A stretch of 28,082 nucleotides of DNA from Pseudanabaena sp. UBA1465 (lineage in GTDB: Bacteria > Cyanobacteriota > Cyanobacteriia > Pseudanabaenales > Pseudanabaenaceae), in the NCBI GenBank assembly GCA_002325645.1, contig DCSN01000166.1, positions 16,509-44,590 on the forward strand, written 5' to 3'. This document shows, piece by piece, positions 8,068-14,698 of the stretch (its first letter is position 1; each line of letters opens with the position of its first letter). The notes beneath the pieces were generated by a model. It did not search any database and had not been told where the DNA came from. It was given only the letters and a program-made list of their open reading frames with translations. Position numbers and translations under genes: made by a program.

Positions 8068-8778
8068 ATGTCATCTGATAATTCCAGCGATCGCACTGAT
8101 AAGCCGCCAATTAATTCGCCAGTCACCCCTCCCTCCGATCCTAAGCAAATTCCGCCTGTACAAGACAATTCGATCAAAACGATCTTGGCTGATAATTTGC
8201 CGACGGTAGCCGTGGCGATTTTGTTGGCAGTGGGTGTCAGAATTTTTGTGGCAGAACCGCGTTTTATTCCCTCTAGCTCAATGGAGCCAACTTTATTAAT
8301 CGATGATCGCCTCATTATCGATAAATTATCCTTTCGTTGGCGTAAGCCCGAACGGGGCGAAATTGTGGTATTCAATCCCCCCAATGTTCCCGTCGTACCT
8401 GATGCAACCAAGGTTTATATTAAGCGCGTGATTGGTTTACCAGGCGATCGCATTAGCATTCATGATGGCAAAGTATTTATCAATGATGCGCCCTTAAATG
8501 AGCCATATATTGCCGCCCCACCCAACTATACCTTGCCGACCCAAGACGATGCCCTCTGCCCCAACTGCTTTCGTCCCGATAATGTGCAATCTGGGAAGCC
8601 CCATCCATTTTTCACTGTGCCAAATGGCAAGTATTGGTTAATGGGTGATAATCGTAATAACAGCCTCGATTCCCACGCATGGGGATTTATGCCCGAAGAA
8701 AATCTAGTAGGACGCGCCATGTTTCGCTATTGGCCCTTTGATAGTCGCGCTGGCAACTTAAACGTTCCTAAATATTAA
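8068..8778 (+). CDS. lepB: signal peptidase I (first of a tandem pair)
   Basis: Type I leader peptidase removes signal peptides from exported proteins on the outer face of the membrane. After a Pro/Asp-rich cytoplasmic tail of about 40 residues there is one membrane helix (about 43-62), then the catalytic Ser71 in PSSSMEPTL, the general-base Lys119 in VYIKRVIGLPGD, and the conserved MGDNRNNSLDSHAWGF box. Between the Lys and GDNR boxes is a loop with two cysteines spaced CxxC that the second copy lacks. I chose ATG 8068 (236 residues); an upstream in-frame GTG at 7999 lies in the heptamer repeat and hairpin and gives a non-family N-terminus. The stop TAA is inside the next hairpin. Confidence 0.92.
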   Translation: MSSDNSSDRTDKPPINSPVTPPSDPKQIPPVQDNSIKTILADNLPTVAVAILLAVGVRIFVAEPRFIPSSSMEPTLLIDDRLIIDKLSFRWRKPERGEIVVFNPPNVPVVPDATKVYIKRVIGLPGDRISIHDGKVFINDAPLNEPYIAAPPNYTLPTQDDALCPNCFRPDNVQSGKPHPFFTVPNGKYWLMGDNRNNSLDSHAWGFMPEENLVGRAMFRYWPFDSRAGNLNVPKY

Positions 8779-8810
8779 AATTATGGGCGCGAAGCGCCCA
8801 TAATTTTAAT
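8774..8810. repeat. 17-bp perfect hairpin, GCGAAGC apex, on a stop codon
   Basis: Positions 8774-8790 pair perfectly with 8794-8810 around loop GAA. The TAA stop of the first signal peptidase (8776-8778) lies in the left arm. The apex is CGC-GAA-GCG. It separates two tandem paralogues and may reduce read-through or end-degradation between them. Confidence 0.88.
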
Positions 8811-8839
8811 CAGATCAAAATATATATAAATATTGATTC

Positions 8840-9421
8840 ATGTCTATAGAAAATAAGCTCGATTCGCAAGTGACCACCAAACCTTGGTGGCAACAACATG
8901 GTGAAACGATTCGCATTTTTGCTGTGGCCCTTGCGATTGCTATTTTCCTGCGTACCTTTATCGTTGAACCACGCTTTATTCCCTCTGGCTCAATGGAGCC
9001 GACTTTGCAAGTGGGCGATCGCATTTTAGTAGACAAAATTTCGCAACGTTGGCAAGCACCTCAATACGGCGATATTTTGATTTTTTATCCGCCTGCCACG
9101 CCTGCCACCAGTGATACGAGCAAGGCTTACATTAAGCGATTGATCGGACTTGAAGGCGATCGCATTGCCGTCAAAAATGGCAAAGTCTATCGCAATGATC
9201 GACCTCTTGATGAGTCCTATATTGCCGAAGCTCCGAATTATGCGATGCGGGAAGTGATTGTTCCCAATGGTTACTACTGGATGATGGGCGACAATCGCAA
9301 TCACAGCAATGATTCTCACATTTGGGGATTTCTGCCTAAGGAAAATTTGATTGGTAAAGCCACGATTAGATTCTTTCCTTTTGGCGATCGCCTAGGTGCA
9401 ATTACGGATGTTAACCGATGA
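8840..9421 (+). CDS. lepB: signal peptidase I (second of a tandem pair)
   Basis: This 193-residue paralogue carries the same catalytic set as its neighbour: one membrane helix (about residues 24-41), nucleophile Ser51 in PSGSMEPTL, general-base Lys99 in AYIKRLIGLEGD and the MGDNRNHSNDSHIWGF box. It lacks the long cytoplasmic tail and the two-cysteine loop of the first copy, so it is the compact form. Cyanobacteria commonly have two lepB genes with different roles (Synechocystis has two at separate loci); here they are adjacent. The stop overlaps the start of the next gene (ATGA), so the esterase is probably translated with it. Confidence 0.94.
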   Translation: MSIENKLDSQVTTKPWWQQHGETIRIFAVALAIAIFLRTFIVEPRFIPSGSMEPTLQVGDRILVDKISQRWQAPQYGDILIFYPPATPATSDTSKAYIKRLIGLEGDRIAVKNGKVYRNDRPLDESYIAEAPNYAMREVIVPNGYYWMMGDNRNHSNDSHIWGFLPKENLIGKATIRFFPFGDRLGAITDVNR

Positions 9422-10053
9422 ACTACCTCTACCTTCATGGCTTTGCATCTAGTCCTCAATCCTATAAGGCGCAATATATGCAGCGCAAATTTGCAGAATT
9501 AGGACTAACTTTGGATGTTCCCGATCTCAACCTCAACGACTTCACCACCGTAACCCTTTCAGAGCAGTTAGCCTACCTCGATCGCACCTATCTGCATAAC
9601 CAAGAACCCAGCCTCGTGATCGGTTCTAGCCTTGGCGGATTTTTGGCGGTGCAACTTGCCGCCCGCAATCCCTTCGTGCAGCAACTCATTTTATTTGCGC
9701 CAGCCTTTGGATTTAGCCAACGCATTGCTCAAAACTTGGGGGCAGAAAATATTAGTAAATGGCAAGAGTCAGGGCTTCGTGAGTTTTATCATTACGGGCT
9801 AAAACGTAATCTAAATTTACAATTTCAATTTTTTGTCGATGCTCAGCAATATTCTGAAGATAATTTAACGCGATCGCTTCCGATCCTGATCTTTCACGGC
9901 ATCCATGATCAAGTTGTCCCAGCCGCCTTGAGTCAAGAATTTGCCAACCAGCGATCGCAGATCATTTTAAAATTATTAGATGACGATCATGCCTTAGGCA
10001 AAGACTTAGAGAGCGCTTGGCAAGATATCCAGAGTTTTATAATGTTCCCCTAA
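9418..10053 (+). CDS. YqiA/YcfP-family alpha/beta hydrolase (esterase)
   Basis: The 211-residue protein is a small alpha/beta hydrolase. It starts with YLYLHGFASSPQSYKA, characteristic of the YqiA/UPF0227 group, and has nucleophile Ser71 in VIGSSLGGF, an acidic residue in FHGIHDQVVP and a histidine in LDDDHALGKDL. E. coli YqiA hydrolyses short acyl esters and acyl-CoA in vitro; the true substrate here is unknown. No signal peptide or membrane helix is seen, so it should be cytoplasmic. Its start overlaps the second signal peptidase stop by four bases. Confidence 0.85.
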   Translation: MNYLYLHGFASSPQSYKAQYMQRKFAELGLTLDVPDLNLNDFTTVTLSEQLAYLDRTYLHNQEPSLVIGSSLGGFLAVQLAARNPFVQQLILFAPAFGFSQRIAQNLGAENISKWQESGLREFYHYGLKRNLNLQFQFFVDAQQYSEDNLTRSLPILIFHGIHDQVVPAALSQEFANQRSQIILKLLDDDHALGKDLESAWQDIQSFIMFP

Positions 10054-10140
10054 ACATAGCGCTTTGCACTGTCGTGATCTCTTCGGTTTCACAAAATCTT
10101 AATAGGTTGTAAGTATGTAGGCTTGATTAAATATAAAACC

Positions 10141-10183
10141 CTAAAACCTGCGGCGCACGCGCAGCGTGCGCCGCAGGTTTTAG
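10141..10183. repeat. 20-bp perfect hairpin, GCA loop
   Basis: Positions 10141-10160 pair perfectly with 10164-10183 around loop GCA; apex CGC-GCA-GCG. The core GGCGCACG-N5-CGTGCGCC also occurs in the hairpin at 5945-5981. It lies 88 bases after the esterase stop and about 150 bases before cysE. Confidence 0.88.
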
Positions 10184-10221
10184 ATCTGGTTTTTAATTAT
10201 GCCGATGTACTTACTTATACT

Positions 10222-10261
10222 TTGACAATTATCTAATTTTTAAATACCCTTCTAAAGGGTA
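10222..10261 (+). promoter_or_regulatory. Candidate cysE upstream region
   Basis: A perfect TTGACA (10222-10227) could be a -35 for cysE, but the sequence 17 bases on (TACCCT) is a poor -10. A 7-bp hairpin TACCCTT/AAGGGTA with loop CTA (10245-10261) follows and might be an operator. This is a weak pattern call. Confidence 0.22.
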
Positions 10262-10335
10262 GTTTCATTTGATACAAAATATCCGCTAGGATCTCAAGTA
10301 GCAGTTGCATTTTAAGAAAAAAGGTTTTAAAACCG

Positions 10336-11112
10336 TTGAAAAACATCATCAAAACGCTGCAAGCCGACTTTACAATCATTTTTGACCGTGACCCTGCGGC
10401 GCGTAACTGGCTAGAAGTGTTGCTATGTTATCCGGGGTTACACGCCATTTGGTTGTATCGCTTTGCCCATTGGTTAAATACTCTCAGGATTCCCGTGATT
10501 CCCCGCATGATCTCGCAAATAGCGAGATTATTTACAGGCATTGAAATTCACCCTGGCGCAAGAATTGGTAAGGGCGCATTCATTGATCATGGTATGGGGG
10601 TCGTCATTGGTGAAACAGCGATCGTTGGTGAATATGTTTTGATTTATCAAGGTGTCACCCTTGGTGGTACTGGCAAAGAATCTGGCAAGCGTCACCCCAC
10701 CCTTGGTAATAATGTCGTGATTGGGGCAGGCGCTAAAGTTCTTGGCAATATTGAGATTGGCAGCAATTCGCGGATTGGGGCTGGCTCAGTGGTGTTAAAA
10801 TCTGTCCCTCCCGATTGCACCGTAGTTGGTATACCTGGTCGGGTTGTGCATCGTCATGGCGCAAAAGTTTCAGCCCTCGATCATTTTCAGGTTCCCGATC
10901 CTGAAGGTGACGTAATTCGATCGCTGATTGGTCGTGTGGAGCAGTTGGAAAGAAATGCTGAAGCTCATAGTTTGCATCCACTGAACAATTATTTGATTGA
11001 TTCGCAACTGCTTAAGAATGTGCGCCCTCGCCATCTTACACCCGCCGATCATGTTGATCGTTTTGAGAATCCTGAAGAATCTGAAGGTTTTTCTGAAGGT
11101 GCGGGTATCTAG
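10336..11112 (+). CDS. cysE: serine O-acetyltransferase
   Basis: CysE transfers acetyl from acetyl-CoA to serine, giving O-acetylserine for cysteine synthesis. The N-terminal helical region (IIFDRDPAARNWLEVLLCYPG) is followed by a left-handed beta-helix of hexapeptide repeats (about residues 70-175) containing DHGMGVVIGETAIVGE and GVTLGGTGKESGKRHP, with the catalytic histidine-aspartate region of the family. The 258-residue length is normal. The start is TTG at 10336, because no in-frame ATG lies near and the family sequence begins at this point; AAAGG lies about eleven bases upstream. A C-terminal tail after about residue 200 is acidic and less conserved. The stop is followed by a terminator. 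Confidence 0.94.
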   Translation: MKNIIKTLQADFTIIFDRDPAARNWLEVLLCYPGLHAIWLYRFAHWLNTLRIPVIPRMISQIARLFTGIEIHPGARIGKGAFIDHGMGVVIGETAIVGEYVLIYQGVTLGGTGKESGKRHPTLGNNVVIGAGAKVLGNIEIGSNSRIGAGSVVLKSVPPDCTVVGIPGRVVHRHGAKVSALDHFQVPDPEGDVIRSLIGRVEQLERNAEAHSLHPLNNYLIDSQLLKNVRPRHLTPADHVDRFENPEESEGFSEGAGI

Positions 11113-11118
11113 ATCCCC

Positions 11119-11147
11119 AAAAAAGCGGCGCGATGCGCCGCTTTTTT
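11119..11147. terminator. Two-way rho-independent terminator, GAT loop
   Basis: A 13-bp perfect stem (11119-11131 with 11135-11147) has loop GAT, six A on the left and six T on the right. It lies just after cysE and before the convergent BLUF gene. The arm GCGGCGC equals that of the terminator at 3265, with loop GAT in place of GAA. Confidence 0.87.
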
Positions 11148-11174
11148 ATAGCAAATTTTTGGAGTTCCAAAAAA

Positions 11175-11609
11175 TCAACCAACTACACCTCTTTGGTATA
11201 ACTCTGTTAATTCGCGTAAAAAATTAAGACTTTGCTGACCAGTCATCGAAACTGGCGAGAATGTAGCAGAACTCGAATATTTTAAAATAATATCGCGAAC
11301 TTCTTGTTGAACCCCAAGCTGCACTACTTTCATTGACCATACCCCAAAATCACGATGCTCAATTTCTGAAAAATTAATCAGTTCAGCATTGACATGACGC
11401 TTATCTAGCAAAATACGATTATAGGTTTGGCTGACCATACGCCGACTACCCTCTAGTACTTGTAAAAACATCGAATCCCCAAAACTCAACATTCCTGTGA
11501 TCCCTACCTTTTGATTGTTGCGTTCTGACTTCCCTAAAATGTCAACTAAGTCAGGATATTCTAATCCTGCGATCGCCTGACTAACATAAATTAAGCGATA
11601 GAGAGCCAT
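11175..11609 (-). CDS. BLUF-domain blue-light photoreceptor, PixD-like
   Basis: The 144-residue protein is a short BLUF photoreceptor that binds FAD. The residues of the light-sensing network sit at the same numbers as in Synechocystis PixD (Slr1694): Tyr8 in YRLIYVSQ, Asn31/Asn32, Gln50 in FLQVLEG, and Trp91 and Met93 in VWSMK. The C-terminal helices resemble those PixD uses to form a decamer and bind its response-regulator partner PixE. No pixE-like gene is visible in this window, so the partner is unknown. It stands alone on the - strand, convergent with cysE. Confidence 0.93.
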   Translation of the reverse strand: MALYRLIYVSQAIAGLEYPDLVDILGKSERNNQKVGITGMLSFGDSMFLQVLEGSRRMVSQTYNRILLDKRHVNAELINFSEIEHRDFGVWSMKVVQLGVQQEVRDIILKYSSSATFSPVSMTGQQSLNFLRELTELYQRGVVG

Positions 11610-11700
11610 AGATTTAGTCCATACATGTCAAATTAATGTATACAAGACTACCAAAAATTAATGCCAAAACACAAATAGGGTAGTCCTAAAATTCCAATAG

Positions 11701-11739
11701 GCAAGCAGTGAGTGGTGCTTTGCTCCACTCACTGCTTGC
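11701..11739. terminator. 15-bp hairpin after the DALR gene
   Basis: Positions 11701-11715 pair perfectly with 11725-11739; the nine-base centre TGCTTTGCT adds two G-C pairs around TTT. It lies four bases past the stop of the DALR gene (- strand) and about 90 bases upstream of the BLUF start. It could end the DALR transcript, but no strong T-run follows. Confidence 0.6.
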
Positions 11740-11742
11740 GGT

Positions 11743-12615
11743 TTATAAATACATGGTATAGGAAATTTCAGAGGGAGCGATCGCGAGCATGAGCTTTTGC
11801 GTGATTTTGATCAGTAACAATCGTCTGAGGGCTAGGGGTTGGCTGACTCCAAAAATTCGGCAGCGATCGTAAAAGTTTAAAAAAGCGGTTGCCTGCGATC
11901 GCGCTAAAATACTTTCCCCCGAAGACGAGTGACAACGCGAAGCGTTGCCGTCCGTCTTCGAGTTTTGTGTAGGAGAATTTTGGTTTGCTCGGTTGAGAAA
12001 CTCGGCGATCGCTAAATTTTGTAAAAATAAGCTAACTTCCAGAGGTTCCATCGATCCTAAAGTTGTGACGAGAGAACCACTAATGATTTTAGATAGATAT
12101 TGATCGGGGAGTAGACTTTCTCGCTCAGCCAATCTGATTAAGGCGCAGCAACGAGCATAGGCATATTGTTGGGCTTTGCCTTCAACAATATGCCCAACAA
12201 TTGATTGTTGGGCTTTGAGCAGCATGGGATCGATCGCCTGAGTTTTTTGCCAAAATCCCTGACAATAATCCATTCCATCGGGCTGCCAACGCTCTAGATC
12301 CCATAAGTTTTCGTATAGATATTGCTGCCTTAAACAAATATTTAACCAACCTTTGCCCAAGGGCTGAATTTGCCATTGCGAAGATATTTCTAAATTTTGT
12401 GAACAAGATTGCGCGATCGCTTCAGCAATCTGCAAAGCCTCGACACCCAAACGTTTAGATATGGCTAAAGCAATTGTCGATGTGTAATGGGCGGCGTATT
12501 TGGGATAGCAGATATTGATCGATATTTCCCTAGGCTCTAGCGATATTTGAAAATTTGAATTAATAGCATTCGCGATCGCCCTTTGAATGATTTGTGCTGG
12601 AGAAATAAATTTCAT
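11743..12615 (-). CDS. stand-alone DALR anticodon-binding protein, ArgRS-like without catalytic core
   Basis: The 290-residue protein looks like the two ends of an arginyl-tRNA synthetase joined without the middle. The first ~100 residues (SINICYPKYAAHYTSTIA, then LGKGWLNICL) resemble the N-terminal additional domain of ArgRS. The region from about residue 135 on (KAQQYAYARCCALIRLAER ... FLNFYDRCRIFGVS) resembles the DALR anticodon-binding domain. The HIGH and KMSKS boxes of the catalytic Rossmann fold are absent. Cyanobacteria carry conserved proteins annotated as DALR-domain-containing; their role is not known to me. Two hairpins fall inside the coding region: residues 135-152 and the Ser/Asn-rich residues 219-232. 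A tRNA-binding role is inference. Confidence 0.75.
   Translation of the reverse strand: MKFISPAQIIQRAIANAINSNFQISLEPREISINICYPKYAAHYTSTIALAISKRLGVEALQIAEAIAQSCSQNLEISSQWQIQPLGKGWLNICLRQQYLYENLWDLERWQPDGMDYCQGFWQKTQAIDPMLLKAQQSIVGHIVEGKAQQYAYARCCALIRLAERESLLPDQYLSKIISGSLVTTLGSMEPLEVSLFLQNLAIAEFLNRANQNSPTQNSKTDGNASRCHSSSGESILARSQATAFLNFYDRCRIFGVSQPLALRRLLLIKITQKLMLAIAPSEISYTMYL
11920..11960. repeat. Hairpin inside the DALR gene, GCGAAGC apex
   Basis: CGAAGACG (11920-11927) pairs with CGTCTTCG (11953-11960), and CAACGC (11933-11938) with GCGTTG (11942-11947) around GAA; the five bases between pair imperfectly. The apex equals that of the intergenic hairpins. It encodes the Ser/Asn-rich segment at residues 219-232, in frame, with no break in the protein. 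Confidence 0.75.
12161..12213. repeat. Compound palindrome inside the DALR gene
   Basis: GCATATTGTTG (12161-12171) pairs with CAACAATATGC (12183-12193), with GGC-TTT-GCC in its loop. GCCCAACAAT (12192-12201) then pairs with ATTGTTGGGC (12204-12213). ATTGTTGGGCTTTG also occurs as a direct repeat at 12165-12178 and 12204-12217. It encodes a KAQQ repeat in the protein just before the conserved QYAYARCC segment. Confidence 0.7.
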
Positions 12616-12633
12616 GCCTTATTCCAAAAAGGT

Positions 12634-12666
12634 AAAGATAGGCGGCGCAAAGCGCCGCCTATCTTT
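12634..12666. repeat. 15-bp hairpin between DALR and K+ channel genes, AAA loop
   Basis: Positions 12634-12648 pair perfectly with 12652-12666 around AAA. The inner arm GGCGGCGC is shared with the hairpins at 3265 and 11119. Its right end overlaps the stop codon of the potassium channel gene (- strand, 12666-12668), so it follows that gene directly and precedes the DALR gene. Confidence 0.85.
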
Positions 12667-13778
12667 TATTGCTGATTGCGGGGCAATCTGACAACGGGAA
12701 CGCTTTGTTGCTTATGGAGAGGACTGAGGATTTGGTTGAGCGCTCGCAATTGTTCAGGAGTTCCCATGGAAATCAAGACATCACCTTGCAAAATTTCGGT
12801 ATCACCATCGGGCCCCGCAATCACATCCCCATCGGCGCGACGAATAGCTAATACTAAGGCTCCTGTTTGCGATCGCAAGCTGGCTTTCTTCAGGGACATC
12901 CCCACATAATTCGGCTCATCAATGCGATATTCCTCAATATAAAATGAGCGATTTCGCCCCGCAATAATGCCATCGACAAAATCCATCACCTGTGGGCGCA
13001 AAGCTACAGCCGCCATCCGTTTACCCCCCGTAATATATGGCGAAATTACTTCATCGGCCCCACCACGGCGTAACTTTTGCATTGACTCTTCGGTGCTGGC
13101 TCTAGCGATCGCTCGGATATGAGGATTTAAGGTTTTTGCCGATAAAACTGTATAGAGATTTTCAGCATCCGATGGTAAAGCTGCCACAATACAAACCGCC
13201 CGTTCAATTCCCGCCTGCAATAACGTATTGTCAAGAGCCGCGTCCCCTTGTAACGATGGATAACCCGCCTGTTCTGCCTGATCAATCGCCTCGCGATCGC
13301 TATCAATCACCACAAAGCAAATGCTTCCCTCCGCCGCAAATTCTGCCGTCACCTGTCGCCCCGTTCTCCCAAATCCACAAACTATATAATGATTGTTCAA
13401 TGACTCCATGGTTTTTCTCTGCTGCCTTGCCTGAAAAATATTATAGATATGACCATTAGCGATCGCCGCCGTAAACTGAGCCGCAATATAGCTAATACTG
13501 ACAACCCCCATAATGATCAGCGTAACTGTAAATATGCGTCCTTCTAAATGTAAAGGATTAGTTTCGCCATAACCAATGGTGGCAAGGGTAATGATTGTCA
13601 TGTAAAAAGCATCAAACCAACTCCATTTTTCGATTAAGTGATAGCCTAATGTACCAATTATCACTAATCCAACTAAAATTCCTATATTAGTAAATAAAGT
13701 ACGCTGATATTGCAGCAAATCACGCTGCAAAGCAAATGGTTGTAGCTGTTGATAGCTAAGCGAACTTTTAGGAGGCAT
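12666..13778 (-). CDS. potassium channel with RCK/TrkA module (MthK-like)
   Basis: The 370-residue protein is a two-helix potassium channel. TM1 (about residues 30-48) and TM2 (about 82-104) flank the pore loop with selectivity filter TIGYGE (67-72). A cytoplasmic RCK-N domain follows, with a Rossmann nucleotide/ligand site GFGRTGRQV (135-143), and an RCK-C (TrkA-C) domain (about 285-362). This is the MthK architecture; RCK domains gate such channels in response to Ca2+, nucleotides or other ligands, which cannot be told here. There is no voltage sensor, so it is not the Synechocystis SynK type. The start ATG is at 13778. It reads into the DALR gene across a 50-base gap holding a hairpin. Confidence 0.92.
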   Translation of the reverse strand: MPPKSSLSYQQLQPFALQRDLLQYQRTLFTNIGILVGLVIIGTLGYHLIEKWSWFDAFYMTIITLATIGYGETNPLHLEGRIFTVTLIIMGVVSISYIAAQFTAAIANGHIYNIFQARQQRKTMESLNNHYIVCGFGRTGRQVTAEFAAEGSICFVVIDSDREAIDQAEQAGYPSLQGDAALDNTLLQAGIERAVCIVAALPSDAENLYTVLSAKTLNPHIRAIARASTEESMQKLRRGGADEVISPYITGGKRMAAVALRPQVMDFVDGIIAGRNRSFYIEEYRIDEPNYVGMSLKKASLRSQTGALVLAIRRADGDVIAGPDGDTEILQGDVLISMGTPEQLRALNQILSPLHKQQSVPVVRLPRNQQ

Positions 13779-14031
13779 ATGTGTCTATACAGGTTTAATC
13801 TGAATTTGCGAAGGATTAAGATGGGCGGCGATTCCTACTCTCCAGATCGCAGTAATTTAAGAGGAACTCAATTAAAAAAATGTTAAGCTGCTTATAGCAA
13901 TCCTAATTAGGCTTGCAACACTTCTACAGCGTATCGTAAACATATCTGTAAAACGCTGTGGCATGGAGAATGTTGTAGAGGAAGTTTGAATACCTAGTCC
14001 TTATAGATATGTTGTCACTCACGAGACAAGT
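13779..14031. other. Divergent intergenic region before the hypothetical gene
   Basis: About 250 bases hold no gene. Seen here: a 10-base palindrome CCTAATTAGG (13902-13911), a 7-bp stem ACAGCGT/ACGCTGT (13926-13932 with 13953-13959) nested in a looser pairing of TCTACA with TGTAGA, and TTGAAT (13986) spaced 16 bases from TATGTT (14008), a weak promoter pattern for the gene at 14032. The nested palindromes could be operators; this is inference. Confidence 0.4.
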
Positions 14032-14574
14032 ATGACATCAGAGCCACCTTCAGATATCACACAGGCTAGCCGAATTGTTACGTCTCCTTACCGTTCTGCT
14101 GTCGATATTAATGACGACAATTTAGAGAAGTTTCATGTTTGGACTGGTTACAATACTCATACTGATATGAGTAGTAACACAAAATTTCAGATGCGTGATT
14201 TTCATATTGATTTGGGCATGGCAGTTATTGGGTTTGGAGTGTTGTGTGGATGGGAATTGCGATCGCGCAAAATCGAATTTAAAGGTAAAACCCATATTAT
14301 TTATGAACTAAGGGGTGATAGTGAGCCACAGGTTGTGCCGATGCTGCGCCAAAATTGTAGTGATGAAATGGCGACGTTCTTACATAGTCGATTGATTAGA
14401 ACCTTAGATTTTTTACGCTCTTGCTCAAAGTTTTCTGGTATTCCCCATGTACATATCATCTCGATCCGTAATCACTATGTCATGAGTGCGGTATGGCGAC
14501 CCTATCAAAATAAAATTTGGATGATTCCCATCGATCAAATTGAAGGATTATCCTTTTCTAGCCATTTAATTTAA
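14032..14574 (+). CDS. protein of unknown function
   Basis: I do not recognise this 180-residue protein. It has no signal peptide, no clear membrane helix and no nucleotide-binding or metal motif that I can name. The first ~30 residues are polar and probably disordered. The middle (RDFHIDLGMAVIGFGVLCG, then WELRSRKIEFKGKTHIIYEL) alternates like beta strands. The C-terminal half (HSRLIRTLDFLRSCSKFSG, then HVHIISIRNHYVMSAVWRP) ends in a Trp/Pro-rich stretch with PIDQIEGLSF. Base composition and a HIP1 octamer match the neighbours, so it is probably native. It is divergent from the potassium channel and followed by two hairpins. Confidence 0.75.
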   Translation: MTSEPPSDITQASRIVTSPYRSAVDINDDNLEKFHVWTGYNTHTDMSSNTKFQMRDFHIDLGMAVIGFGVLCGWELRSRKIEFKGKTHIIYELRGDSEPQVVPMLRQNCSDEMATFLHSRLIRTLDFLRSCSKFSGIPHVHIISIRNHYVMSAVWRPYQNKIWMIPIDQIEGLSFSSHLI

Positions 14575-14602
14575 TTACAGCGCTTTGCGCTTTCTCAAAA
14601 AC

Positions 14603-14653
14603 CAAATAGATTTTTAAAAAGCTTGCGAAGCAAGCTTTTTGAAAATCTATTTG
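14603..14653. repeat. 24-bp hairpin, GCGAAGC apex
   Basis: Positions 14603-14626 pair with 14630-14653 with one G-T wobble around loop GAA. The inner arm AAAAAGCTTGC is the same as in the hairpin at 2534-2586, but the loop is the reverse complement, so the element is inverted. A smaller AGCGC-TTT-GCGCT hairpin precedes it at 14579-14591. Both lie between the hypothetical gene and rsmD. Confidence 0.88.
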
Positions 14654-14698
14654 CAAGTTTATCTGAAACACACAAAATCTAAATAGGCTGTAATTTAA

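Noticed and set aside
7869..8411. - strand open frame of 180 codons over lysC end and lepB
   Set aside because: Antisense to two well-supported genes and crosses the repeat and hairpin.
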